From Chitinophagaceae bacterium (GTDB lineage Bacteria; Bacteroidota; Bacteroidia; Chitinophagales; Chitinophagaceae): a DNA stretch of 10,771 bases. The notes beneath the pieces are model-generated. The model made no database searches. It saw only the letters and a list, made by a program, of their open reading frames with translations, and was not told the DNA's origin. Each line of letters starts with the position of its first letter. The first letter of the stretch is position 1. Of this stretch, positions 1-6,369 are shown piece after piece. The translations under genes were made by a program, and so were the position numbers. Where the stretch lies: assembly GCA_947483345.1 (NCBI GenBank), contig CANKNL010000083.1:1-10771 (forward strand), written 5' to 3'.

Positions 1-771
1 TTGTTTACGAAAGCTGTTTTTGTTATTGGCTTCAATCAACATCGCGGTTTTTATATGGGGATAATGCTGATGCAGATATTGTAATGTTCTAAAATCGAAT
101 GACTGTATGATAACATAATCTTCCATTTGATTATTTTTGATCTCTGTCATAAGCAGTTCAATAAAAGCTGCAGGGGCAGGATGGAAGTTATTATCGGTTT
201 CGGGTAAAGTCTTGGTTTCGATATTATAAAAAGGAAAAGGCCGCCTTACGGTCATCATATATTCTTTAACGGCTTTAAATACATCTGATAATTGTGGTTT
301 CACCACTTTTATCTTTTGCTGATTGGGGAAACGTGGGTGGGGTTTAAGTCCTACATCATATTTAATAATGTCGGCATAATCCATCTTGTACATATTGTAT
401 GTCCGTTCTTCTTTTTCAGTTATGAAGCTGCCATCGGGCTTGGTTGTTATTTCATGATTAAAAAAGGGCTCATGCGAGAGGAATACTTTATGGTCTTTGC
501 TGATGCTGATATCCATTTCCAGGGTAGTAATACCCAGGCCGATTGCATATATCATGGCAGGAATTGTATTTTCTGGCATTAAGCCTCTACAGCCACGATG
601 GCCCTGTTTATCAAAATCCCCGTCATGTATACCATTACTTGTAGCAGGGTTTTGAATGTCAGTATTCACCGTATTATTTTTTTTTGTTGAAGCGCATGAG
701 ATAAACATAAAGCTGATTAAAAAAACTTTTATAAGTTTATCTGTAGCTGCTGAAAAAAATTGTTTTATCAT
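1..771 (-). CDS. Glycerophosphodiester phosphodiesterase family lipoprotein (3' end beyond window)
   Basis: Enzymes of this family hydrolyse glycerophosphodiesters, the deacylated products of phospholipids, to glycerol-3-phosphate and an alcohol. The frame starts at the ATG at 771 and stays open for 257 codons to the left edge, so the C-terminus is missing, perhaps some tens of residues for a typical ~300-residue member. The N-terminus has K12 and K15, a hydrophobic core, and FISC with Cys26 as a likely lipoprotein cysteine, which would make this a membrane-anchored periplasmic or surface lipoprotein. GDPD hallmarks are visible: GHRG at 57-60 (H58, R59), PENT at 66-69, E85 and D87 in LEMD, H100 in SHEP, IETK at 184-187 and QSFD at 223-226. 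These cover the catalytic His pair and the metal-binding acidic residues of the family. It lies 110 bp downstream of scpB on the same strand. The family assignment is strong. The substrate is unknown. Confidence 0.9.
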   Translation of the reverse strand, partial: MIKQFFSAATDKLIKVFLISFMFISCASTKKNNTVNTDIQNPATSNGIHDGDFDKQGHRGCRGLMPENTIPAMIYAIGLGITTLEMDISISKDHKVFLSHEPFFNHEITTKPDGSFITEKEERTYNMYKMDYADIIKYDVGLKPHPRFPNQQKIKVVKPQLSDVFKAVKEYMMTVRRPFPFYNIETKTLPETDNNFHPAPAAFIELLMTEIKNNQMEDYVIIQSFDFRTLQYLHQHYPHIKTAMLIEANNKNSFRKQ

Positions 772-820
772 TATTTAAAGTTAATCTCTTTTCAAATAAG
801 ATCTACAAGGTTATCTCATC

Positions 821-861
821 ACAAAAGGCATGAAATAATCATGCCTTTTGTAATTTTTTTT
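821..861 (+). terminator. Perfect hairpin followed by T-run, oriented to the plus strand
   Basis: The arms 821-833 and 839-851 are perfectly complementary over 13 bp, with a 5-nt loop at 834-838. Two A and eight T (854-861) follow on the plus strand. This is the shape of an intrinsic terminator for plus-strand transcription. Both neighbouring genes (scpB and the phosphodiesterase) are on the minus strand. Read that way the hairpin is preceded by A8 and has no U-tract after it, so it is a poor terminator for scpB. Confidence 0.6.
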
Positions 862-881
862 AGAATTTGAACTTATTGGCT

Positions 882-1631
882 TCAATCCTTTTCAACTTTG
901 TTATCCTCTTCGGTCTCTTCTGTGGTCATATTACCGGCTTCAGTATCGGATAAGATATGGTCAACGTCTTCTTCGATGTCTGTTTCGTTGGCCATTATGA
1001 CTTGCTCAATGGTTTCTTCTGCTGCACTTTCTGTTGGCCTATCTTCTTCAATATCCTTTACATGAGTAGCCTGCACTAATTCTTCCATCAATACTTCCGA
1101 AATTTTAGGCAGGTCTTCGGCACTGTTGATCCCAAAATAATCCATAAAAGATTTTGAAGTGGCATAGATGAGTGGTTTGCCAACGGCATCTTCATTTCTT
1201 CCGGAAATGATCACCAAATCTTTTTCCAGCAGTTTCTGAACGGCATAATCACAATTTACACCACGGATAGATTCAATTTCACTTTTGGTGATGGGTTGTT
1301 TATAAGCAATGATGGCAAGGGTTTCCAGAGCGGCTATGGAAAGGCGTTTTAAAAATTTATCACCATTGAGTTGTGCTACGGTTTTATGATATTCTTTTTT
1401 GGTTAAAAATTGCCAACCACCCCCAATCTGCCTCAATTCAAATGCATAAAATTCGGTACTGTATTTTTCTCCAATACCTTCAATGGCCGCATCAATCTGC
1501 TCCTGTGTAGCGCGGTCTTCAATAAAAGCCAAGGCACTGTTAACCAGTTCCAGGATGTCTTCATTGGTCAATGGTTTATCGCTGGCAAAGATTAAAGCCT
1601 CAATATGTGGAATGATTTCTGAAAGTTCCAT
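882..1631 (-). CDS. scpB: Segregation and condensation protein B (ScpB)
   Basis: ScpB is the winged-helix (kite) partner of the bacterial SMC-ScpA condensin. It binds ScpA in the cytoplasm and supports chromosome compaction and segregation. The 249-residue product shows both winged-helix halves. The first includes the N-terminal HIEALIFASDKPL stretch (9-21) and GGGWQFLTK (70-78). The second includes the family signature LSIAALETLAIIAYKQPIT (97-115), followed by EIESIRGVN (118-126) and the wing GRNEDAVGKPLIY (144-156). From about residue 193 the protein continues as an acidic, low-complexity tail rich in Glu and Asp, which is likely disordered. The partner gene scpA is not in this window. The gene follows atpG on the same strand after a 72-bp gap occupied by a degenerate 7-bp repeat, so it may be read from the atpG promoter. 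Its ATG has no clear Shine-Dalgarno sequence, as is common in Bacteroidota. Confidence 0.95.
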   Translation of the reverse strand: MELSEIIPHIEALIFASDKPLTNEDILELVNSALAFIEDRATQEQIDAAIEGIGEKYSTEFYAFELRQIGGGWQFLTKKEYHKTVAQLNGDKFLKRLSIAALETLAIIAYKQPITKSEIESIRGVNCDYAVQKLLEKDLVIISGRNEDAVGKPLIYATSKSFMDYFGINSAEDLPKISEVLMEELVQATHVKDIEEDRPTESAAEETIEQVIMANETDIEEDVDHILSDTEAGNMTTEETEEDNKVEKD

Positions 1632-1699
1632 GTTGTTTTACGTTGAACGTTTTTCGCTGGCCGTTGGCCGTAAAAACGAACAACGAACACCGGGCAACG
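1632..1699. repeat. Degenerate heptanucleotide repeat tract between atpG and scpB
   Basis: Read on the minus strand from the atpG stop to the scpB start, the spacer divides into 7-base units: CGTTGCC, CGGTGTT, CGTTGTT, CGTTTTT, ACGGCCA, ACGGCCA, GCGAAAA, ACGTTCA, ACGTAAA, then a partial unit ACAAC ending at the scpB ATG. Most units share an (A/C)CG or CGTT core, and one unit is duplicated exactly. The tract fills nearly the whole 72-bp gap. Confidence 0.55.
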
Positions 1700-1703
1700 A
1701 TTT

Positions 1704-2585
1704 TTATCCCTGCAAAGCCGCTGCACCACTTACAATCTCTGTTAATTCAGTTGTAATGGCAGCTTGTCTTGCGCGGTTATAGCTGATCTTTAATGATTTT
1801 AATAATTCGTTTGCGTTATCGCTGGCCTTATCCATAGCCGTCATGCGGGCACCATGTTCACTGGCATTGGCATCTAAAGTGGCTTTAAATAACTGGGTAT
1901 TTAAAATTTTCGGCATCAATTCGGCAATTAAAACATCTTTACCCGGTTCAAAAATAAAATCTGCATTTTTCTGTCCTTCAACTTTATCTACTTTTTGTAC
2001 AGGTAAAAATGGCTCTGTCACAAAACGCTGGGTGGCCGCATTTTTAAATTCGCTGTAAATCAATTCAACGGCATCAATTTCTTTATTGGCAAAAGCATCC
2101 ATAGCGTGTTTGGATGCAGCCTGTACTTTAGTAAAGCTTAATCCGGTAAAAATATCCCAGTATTGGTTTACTACATTAAAACCTGCTTTTGTAAAACTCT
2201 CATAACCTTTTTTACCGATAGGCAAAATTTGTACTTTCCCTTTAGCATATTGCCCGGGATATTTATCATTAATAACCTGTTTTGCCATTTTGATGAGGTT
2301 ACTGTTATAGCCGCCACATAAACCCCGGTCGCTGGTTACCACAATGATCATTACATTTTCTACCTGGCGTTCTGCAGCCAATGCAATACTTACATCGCCC
2401 TCACTGTTGCTGACAATATTACCGAGCATGTCTTGCAATTTTTTTGCATAAGGGCGCATTTGTGTAATGGCATCCTGAGCACGACGTAATTTTGCGGCAC
2501 TCACCATTTTCATGGCTTTAGTAATCTGCTGTGTACTTTGCACACTCTTAATCCGGTTGCGAACCTCTTTTAATGCACCACTCAT
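1704..2585 (-). CDS. atpG: F1Fo ATP synthase gamma subunit (AtpG)
   Basis: The gamma subunit is the central rotor shaft of F1. It turns inside the alpha3beta3 ring and couples proton flow through Fo to ATP synthesis on the cytoplasmic side. The 293-residue product matches the usual length of about 285-295. The N-terminal helix is diagnostic (ITKAMKMVSAAKLRRAQ, about 22-38), as is the C-terminal helix of the coiled-coil shaft (SYNRARQAAITTELTEIV, about 269-286). The central Rossmann-like part includes TSDRGLCGGYN at about 84-94. The ATG at 2585 fits the family N-terminus and has a possible Shine-Dalgarno AGGA (TCCT at 2593-2596) 7 nt upstream. Neither atpA nor any other atp gene adjoins it; upstream is an outer-membrane protein gene and downstream is scpB. 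A promoter (2649-2679) and a leader hairpin precede it, so it is probably transcribed on its own or with scpB. Confidence 0.97.
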   Translation of the reverse strand: MSGALKEVRNRIKSVQSTQQITKAMKMVSAAKLRRAQDAITQMRPYAKKLQDMLGNIVSNSEGDVSIALAAERQVENVMIIVVTSDRGLCGGYNSNLIKMAKQVINDKYPGQYAKGKVQILPIGKKGYESFTKAGFNVVNQYWDIFTGLSFTKVQAASKHAMDAFANKEIDAVELIYSEFKNAATQRFVTEPFLPVQKVDKVEGQKNADFIFEPGKDVLIAELMPKILNTQLFKATLDANASEHGARMTAMDKASDNANELLKSLKISYNRARQAAITTELTEIVSGAAALQG

Positions 2586-2613
2586 AATATTATCCTGGTT
2601 AAATTATCAGTAT

Positions 2614-2636
2614 CTGTCCCGAATTAAGCGGGACAG
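2614..2636 (-). promoter_or_regulatory. Perfect 8-bp hairpin in the atpG leader
   Basis: CTGTCCCG (2614-2621) and CGGGACAG (2629-2636) are perfect inverted repeats around a 7-nt loop. The hairpin lies between the predicted transcription start and the atpG ATG, ending about 28 nt before the start codon. No U-run follows it on the minus strand, so it is more likely a stability or translation element of the leader than a terminator of the upstream gene. Confidence 0.5.
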
Positions 2637-2648
2637 CTTTTAGGGGGG

Positions 2649-2679
2649 CAAAGGTATAAGAAAATCGGCAATTTTCAAT
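2649..2679 (-). promoter_or_regulatory. Bacteroidota-type promoter for atpG
   Basis: On the minus strand, TACCTTTG (2656 down to 2649) matches the Bacteroidota -7 consensus TAnnTTTG exactly. ATTG (2679 down to 2676) lies 19 nt upstream at the position of the -33 TTTG element. A run of C follows directly. The predicted start is therefore near 2643, giving a leader of about 58 nt. The consensus is established knowledge; its use here is inferred. Confidence 0.65.
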
Positions 2680-2694
2680 TGGCTAAAACCAATT
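2677..2694. repeat. Inverted repeat overlapping the -33 region of the atpG promoter
   Basis: AATTGG (2677-2682) and CCAATT (2689-2694) are perfect 6-bp inverted repeats around a 6-nt spacer. They overlap the -33 element of the atpG promoter and lie 22 bp past the stop of the outer-membrane protein gene. This could be a regulator-binding site or a weak 3' hairpin. The AT-rich context makes chance possible. Confidence 0.3.
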
Positions 2695-2715
2695 TTAAAC
2701 AGGTCTGTTTTTTAT

Positions 2716-5610
2716 CTAAAAACTGCCCCTTGGGGCACCCATTTTTCTAATGTCTATTCCGGGGGCCTGCGTGGTTTGCCCTGCAAACCTTTGTAAGCGG
2801 TAGGTGAAACTGGCTATAAAGTACCTGGTAAGCCGGTTTGTTCTGGTATCCACAATGGATGTGCCGCTTACATTACGGTTGATATTACTATTTTGTTTAA
2901 ATAGATCAAATGCAGCCAGTTTAATGACCCCATTCTTCTTTTTAAACACCTGCTTTTCTAATGAGGCGTTCATGATAGCCAGATTTTGGCTTACGCCATT
3001 TGCCAAACCGGTATTGATGGTGTAATCAAAATCATATTTTAACGACAGTGTTTTTGTAAAATTAATATTGATATTGTTACTGAATATCCAGGCATTACTG
3101 GATGTATTTTGAAAGGCAGTCAGTTTTTTTCCGTCAGCACTTTTAAAGGTATTGTCATTTAAACTATAACTGATACCTGTTCCAAGTTCAAGCCATTCTT
3201 TATAATTAAATTCAAAATTAAATCCTTGAGTAATGATCCAGTTGTTGCCGTTTACCTTATTTAAATTAAGGTTTTGTTGTAAAGTATTTCCGGTTAGTAA
3301 AACACTGTCTGTTAAATTAATATTATGGTTATAGTTTAAACTGCCGGTTAGCGTTAAAACAAATTTCCTGTTTTTGTATGGTTTGGAATAGGCATAAAAT
3401 CCCAGTATATTATAATAACCGTTTACATTTTCTGGAATTGACATGGTATTGCCATTGTTTCCTAATTTGGCAACCTTATTTACAATTTGATTTTTAATGG
3501 TACTGAACGTTAAATTGGTAAAAATAACTTTGCCACTCACAAAATTAAAATGGTTATAAGATAAGTTGATATTGTGATTCATTGATGGTTTTAAGTTTGG
3601 ATTACCGGTCGTAGCACTTTGCTGGTTGCTGAAATCCTGTACCGGTTGTAACTGGCTAAAACTGGGCTGGGTGGCATTTCCAGTGTAACTGAAATTTAGT
3701 GTTTTGGTACGGCTGAAATTATAAACCAGCCTGGCTATGGGAAATACATGAGCTCTTTTGATGGTTTTATATGCACTGTCTCTGGTAATTGAATTACCCT
3801 GTAAGTTTACCGGCTGAACACTGATGCCTATTGTATAATTATATTTCTTTTTGGTGGTACGTAATGACAAACCTATCCGGTTATTATAAAAATTATTTTC
3901 ATAATCATTACTTAATAAATTATTCAATGTTTTAATTGCCGTTGCAGAATCAACATTAAATGTTTTACGGTCGTTTCTGGCATAATTTAAATTATGGGAG
4001 TAACTGAAATCCAGACTCTGGTATTTATTTAATGGTTCCGAATAGGTGAGTCGAATACCATAATTATAATTGTTGTTTTCCTGGTCAATAAATTGAAATG
4101 TATTTCTTGGGCCCGGGAATGGCAATGTATATAGGTAGTTAAGATTGGCAACATCCTGTTGTGAATTATTTTGGGATGACCCCAAAGTGATACTGCCCGA
4201 AAAATTACGGCCACGTTTTCTGAATTTATGGTTGTATAAAATAGTAGCGGCAACATTGGGCGCCTTGGAACCGGTAAAATTTTTATTGGTACCATCGCTT
4301 GTTTTTGTCCCATCGGTTTCTGAATAATCAAAAATGGTCTTACTGTTTGCATCACTGCCGCTGTAATTGATGCTGGGACTTATTTTTAAATAATTAAAGG
4401 AGTCGATCTGGTATTCGAAATTAAAAGTAAACCGGTGGGTATTACCTGAGGTTAATGAATTCAAATCCTGGTTATTGATAAAACTATTTGTACTGTTGCT
4501 TTCAAAAAAAGTTTGTGTAGATGAATTTTGCAGCTGACTGGTGTTTTTATGATTAAATGAATAACTGCCATACACGCTGATTCTCTTGCTCCACTGATCG
4601 CGGTAATTAAAGCCTAAAGAATTGGTTGTGGATATACCACTGTTGCTGCCACCACTAAAGGCTGATGTATTGCCGCCCTGCATGATAGTATTCATGCCAC
4701 CCATACCACCCATATCACTCATGGCACTCATACCGGTACGCATCATACTGGTAGCACCCCTGTTACCACCCCCACCAAAATTAAAGAGTGATGTGTTGGT
4801 ATTATTGCTGTTTGCTAAAATGGATAGTTGCCTGTCGTTATTAAAATAATTACCATTAAATGAGGCCTGGTAACGATCCTGTGTTCCATAACCCGCTGTT
4901 CCTCTGCCAAAAAAACCTTTGTTTTTATCTTTTTTTATCTGGATGTTCATCACTTTGTCGGGCTCGCCATCTTTTATTCCCGACACGGTTGCCTGGTCAC
5001 CATAATCATCAATGATCTGTATTTTATCAACAATATTGGCGGGTAATTCTTTGGTGGCTGTTTTTACATCGCCGCCAAAAAAATCCTTTCCATTAACTTT
5101 TACCCGGCTTACGGCTTTACCTTGTGCGGTTACATTGCCATCCTTATCAACCTGAACGCCAGGCAGTTTTTTCAACAGGTCTTCCACTACCGCACCTTCT
5201 TTTACTTTGAATGAAGAAGCATTGTATTCAATGGTGTCTTCTTTTACCACAATGGCCGGCGCTTCTACCACCACTTCACTCAGCAGTTTGGCATCCTGAG
5301 CCATGACAAAACTACCTACATCAATTGTTTTTTCGGCTTTGGTAACCGGAACATATTTGGCTTTGGGCCAATAACCCATATGACGAATAATGATTGAAAA
5401 ATGGGAAGTTGGAACCAACTCAAATCTAAACTGGCCCTTGGTATCTGTAAAAGTATAACTGGTATCAGTTGCGTTTGATTTTATAACCAAGCCAATCACG
5501 GCATTTTCAATGGGCTTTAATGAGGCAGAATCAATAAGCGTTCCTTTTACCTGTGCCGTTGATGCTAAACCTAAAAAAATCACAATGACAGTGATTAAAA
5601 TTTTTCTCAT
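2716..5610 (-). CDS. Outer-membrane beta-barrel protein, TonB-dependent-receptor-like, with CarboxypepD_reg domain
   Basis: The 964-residue product is a large outer-membrane barrel. Residues 1-19 form a signal peptide with likely cleavage at TAQ (A19/Q20). Residues 20 to about 105 look like a carboxypeptidase-regulatory-like beta-sandwich (GTLIDSASLKPIENAVIG, later TDTKGQFRFELVP). A plug-like domain follows at about 120-230, containing VVEDLLKKLPGVQVDKDGNV and KVNGKDFFGGD. The remainder is rich in alternating aromatic and polar strands with many Asn, Tyr and Thr, typical of a barrel, and the chain ends in Phe. This architecture matches the Bacteroidota outer-membrane beta-barrel family often labelled TonB-dependent receptor. 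No SusD-like partner is nearby, so a SusC/SusD glycan role is not supported. A Gly-rich then Met-rich stretch sits at about 279-313, between the plug and most of the barrel. The substrate is unknown. The gene is 121 bp downstream of a small membrane protein gene on the same strand. Confidence 0.88.
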   Translation of the reverse strand: MRKILITVIVIFLGLASTAQVKGTLIDSASLKPIENAVIGLVIKSNATDTSYTFTDTKGQFRFELVPTSHFSIIIRHMGYWPKAKYVPVTKAEKTIDVGSFVMAQDAKLLSEVVVEAPAIVVKEDTIEYNASSFKVKEGAVVEDLLKKLPGVQVDKDGNVTAQGKAVSRVKVNGKDFFGGDVKTATKELPANIVDKIQIIDDYGDQATVSGIKDGEPDKVMNIQIKKDKNKGFFGRGTAGYGTQDRYQASFNGNYFNNDRQLSILANSNNTNTSLFNFGGGGNRGATSMMRTGMSAMSDMGGMGGMNTIMQGGNTSAFSGGSNSGISTTNSLGFNYRDQWSKRISVYGSYSFNHKNTSQLQNSSTQTFFESNSTNSFINNQDLNSLTSGNTHRFTFNFEYQIDSFNYLKISPSINYSGSDANSKTIFDYSETDGTKTSDGTNKNFTGSKAPNVAATILYNHKFRKRGRNFSGSITLGSSQNNSQQDVANLNYLYTLPFPGPRNTFQFIDQENNNYNYGIRLTYSEPLNKYQSLDFSYSHNLNYARNDRKTFNVDSATAIKTLNNLLSNDYENNFYNNRIGLSLRTTKKKYNYTIGISVQPVNLQGNSITRDSAYKTIKRAHVFPIARLVYNFSRTKTLNFSYTGNATQPSFSQLQPVQDFSNQQSATTGNPNLKPSMNHNINLSYNHFNFVSGKVIFTNLTFSTIKNQIVNKVAKLGNNGNTMSIPENVNGYYNILGFYAYSKPYKNRKFVLTLTGSLNYNHNINLTDSVLLTGNTLQQNLNLNKVNGNNWIITQGFNFEFNYKEWLELGTGISYSLNDNTFKSADGKKLTAFQNTSSNAWIFSNNININFTKTLSLKYDFDYTINTGLANGVSQNLAIMNASLEKQVFKKKNGVIKLAAFDLFKQNSNINRNVSGTSIVDTRTNRLTRYFIASFTYRLQRFAGQTTQAPGIDIRKMGAPRGSF

Positions 5611-5623
5611 AAATACAAGTTGA

Positions 5624-5643
5624 TATACGAAGTTATTCGTGTA
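5624..5643 (-). repeat. Short inverted repeat just upstream of the outer-membrane protein gene
   Basis: TATACGAA (5624-5631) can pair with TTCGTGTA (5636-5643) across a 4-nt loop, with one G-T pair. The element ends 13 bp before the ATG at 5610, so it would form a small leader hairpin or an operator. I see no clear TAnnTTTG promoter in the 121-bp gap. Confidence 0.3.
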
Positions 5644-5731
5644 AAAATAGACTTAGATATTTATTTGTAAGAATTTAATTGGATGAGTGGTAATTGTTTT
5701 GAAAAATCCGTAAGAATATTTAAAATTTGGC

Positions 5732-6325
5732 CTAAAAAGTATAGGTTAAAGCTACTGCACCAATACCGCCTTCCAATTGAACTTTTTCAACTAAGCCATT
5801 CAGTTTTTTGCCATGCTTATAGTGTATGGCATAATTAACAGCATCAAAAATCAGTAAAAACCCGCCCTGCATTACAATTGAATTACCGTAACCTTTAAAT
5901 TTTGCCGGATTTTTTTGATGTATACTGGTTTTGTTCATCAGCAAACCGCCTCCAACATATACTACATCAAGGATGCTATTGATGAGGTAGGTTTTTTTGG
6001 TTTTATTTTGATGTTTCAGAACAGAAGCTAAATTTGGGTTGTCCATTTTTTCCCGGCCTGCTCCCCAGTACCCCAGACCTGCAATGGCCAGGTTAATACC
6101 ACCCCACATCACATTCATCTGGTGAAAATTCCGCATTTCATTATTACTGGTTTTTGTTGCAATACCGCTTATGATCATATTGCCAGCCGACCAGCCAGCT
6201 AACACTAACATTGATTTTTTTTGATATCCAATCCGTTCTTTTTCAAACCTGAGTAAGGCCTCTTTTTGGGAATAGGCGTATAGGCCTATGACCATAGAAA
6301 TTGTAAGAAGAATAATTTTTTGCAT
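5732..6325 (-). CDS. Small predicted membrane protein, DUF6992-like
   Basis: The function is unknown. The 197-residue product begins with a signal peptide (hydrophobic 4-17, likely cleavage after AYS at 19). Then comes a conserved-looking stretch with RFEKERIGYQ (26-35) and GWSAGN (44-49). Likely membrane segments are at about 39-57, 72-90, 113-130 and 148-167. FHQMN at 67-71 followed by WGGIN at 74-78 gives a pattern that I recall from the Bacteroidota family DUF6992; I could not check this. The protein is polar and Lys-rich between segments 2 and 3 and ends in an aromatic residue (YTF). It starts 44 bp after the stop of the lipoprotein gene and precedes the outer-membrane protein gene, so the three may share a transcript and an envelope role. 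The coding call is firm; the family name is tentative. Confidence 0.75.
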   Translation of the reverse strand: MQKIILLTISMVIGLYAYSQKEALLRFEKERIGYQKKSMLVLAGWSAGNMIISGIATKTSNNEMRNFHQMNVMWGGINLAIAGLGYWGAGREKMDNPNLASVLKHQNKTKKTYLINSILDVVYVGGGLLMNKTSIHQKNPAKFKGYGNSIVMQGGFLLIFDAVNYAIHYKHGKKLNGLVEKVQLEGGIGAVALTYTF

Positions 6326-6328
6326 AAC

Positions 6329-6350
6329 ATGATCATTTCAGTTAGCTAAC
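6329..6350. repeat. Two short perfect palindromes in the 44-bp gap upstream of the DUF6992-like gene
   Basis: ATGATCAT (6329-6336) and GTTAGCTAAC (6341-6350) are perfect palindromes lying side by side just upstream of the start codon at 6325. They could be protein-binding sites. No terminator or clear promoter is seen in this gap, which fits readthrough from the lipoprotein gene. Confidence 0.25.
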
Positions 6351-6369
6351 AAAATATAGAACATATTGT

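Noticed and set aside
292..582. A 96-codon plus-strand ORF near the left end.
   Set aside because: It is antisense to the phosphodiesterase gene, whose frame has clear GDPD motifs along its whole length.
1483..1782. A 99-codon plus-strand ORF spanning the scpB start and the atpG end.
   Set aside because: It is antisense to two well-supported genes and runs through the repeat tract; no independent coding sign.
2697..2710. AAACAG-GT-CTGTTT followed by T on the plus strand, considered as a terminator for the outer-membrane protein gene.
   Set aside because: The loop is only 2 nt, the stem is AT-rich, and the T-run is on the wrong side for the minus-strand gene.
2716..5610. Interpretation as a SusC-type glycan importer.
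   Set aside because: No SusD homologue or glycoside hydrolase is nearby, and the 964-residue architecture fits the general outer-membrane beta-barrel family better.
5624..5636. TATACGAAGTTAT, an exact match to one 13-bp arm of loxP.
   Set aside because: The second arm is absent: with the 8-bp loxP spacer, 5603-5615 does not resemble the other arm. No Cre-like recombinase is present. The stretch is part of a small inverted repeat and is best taken as chance.
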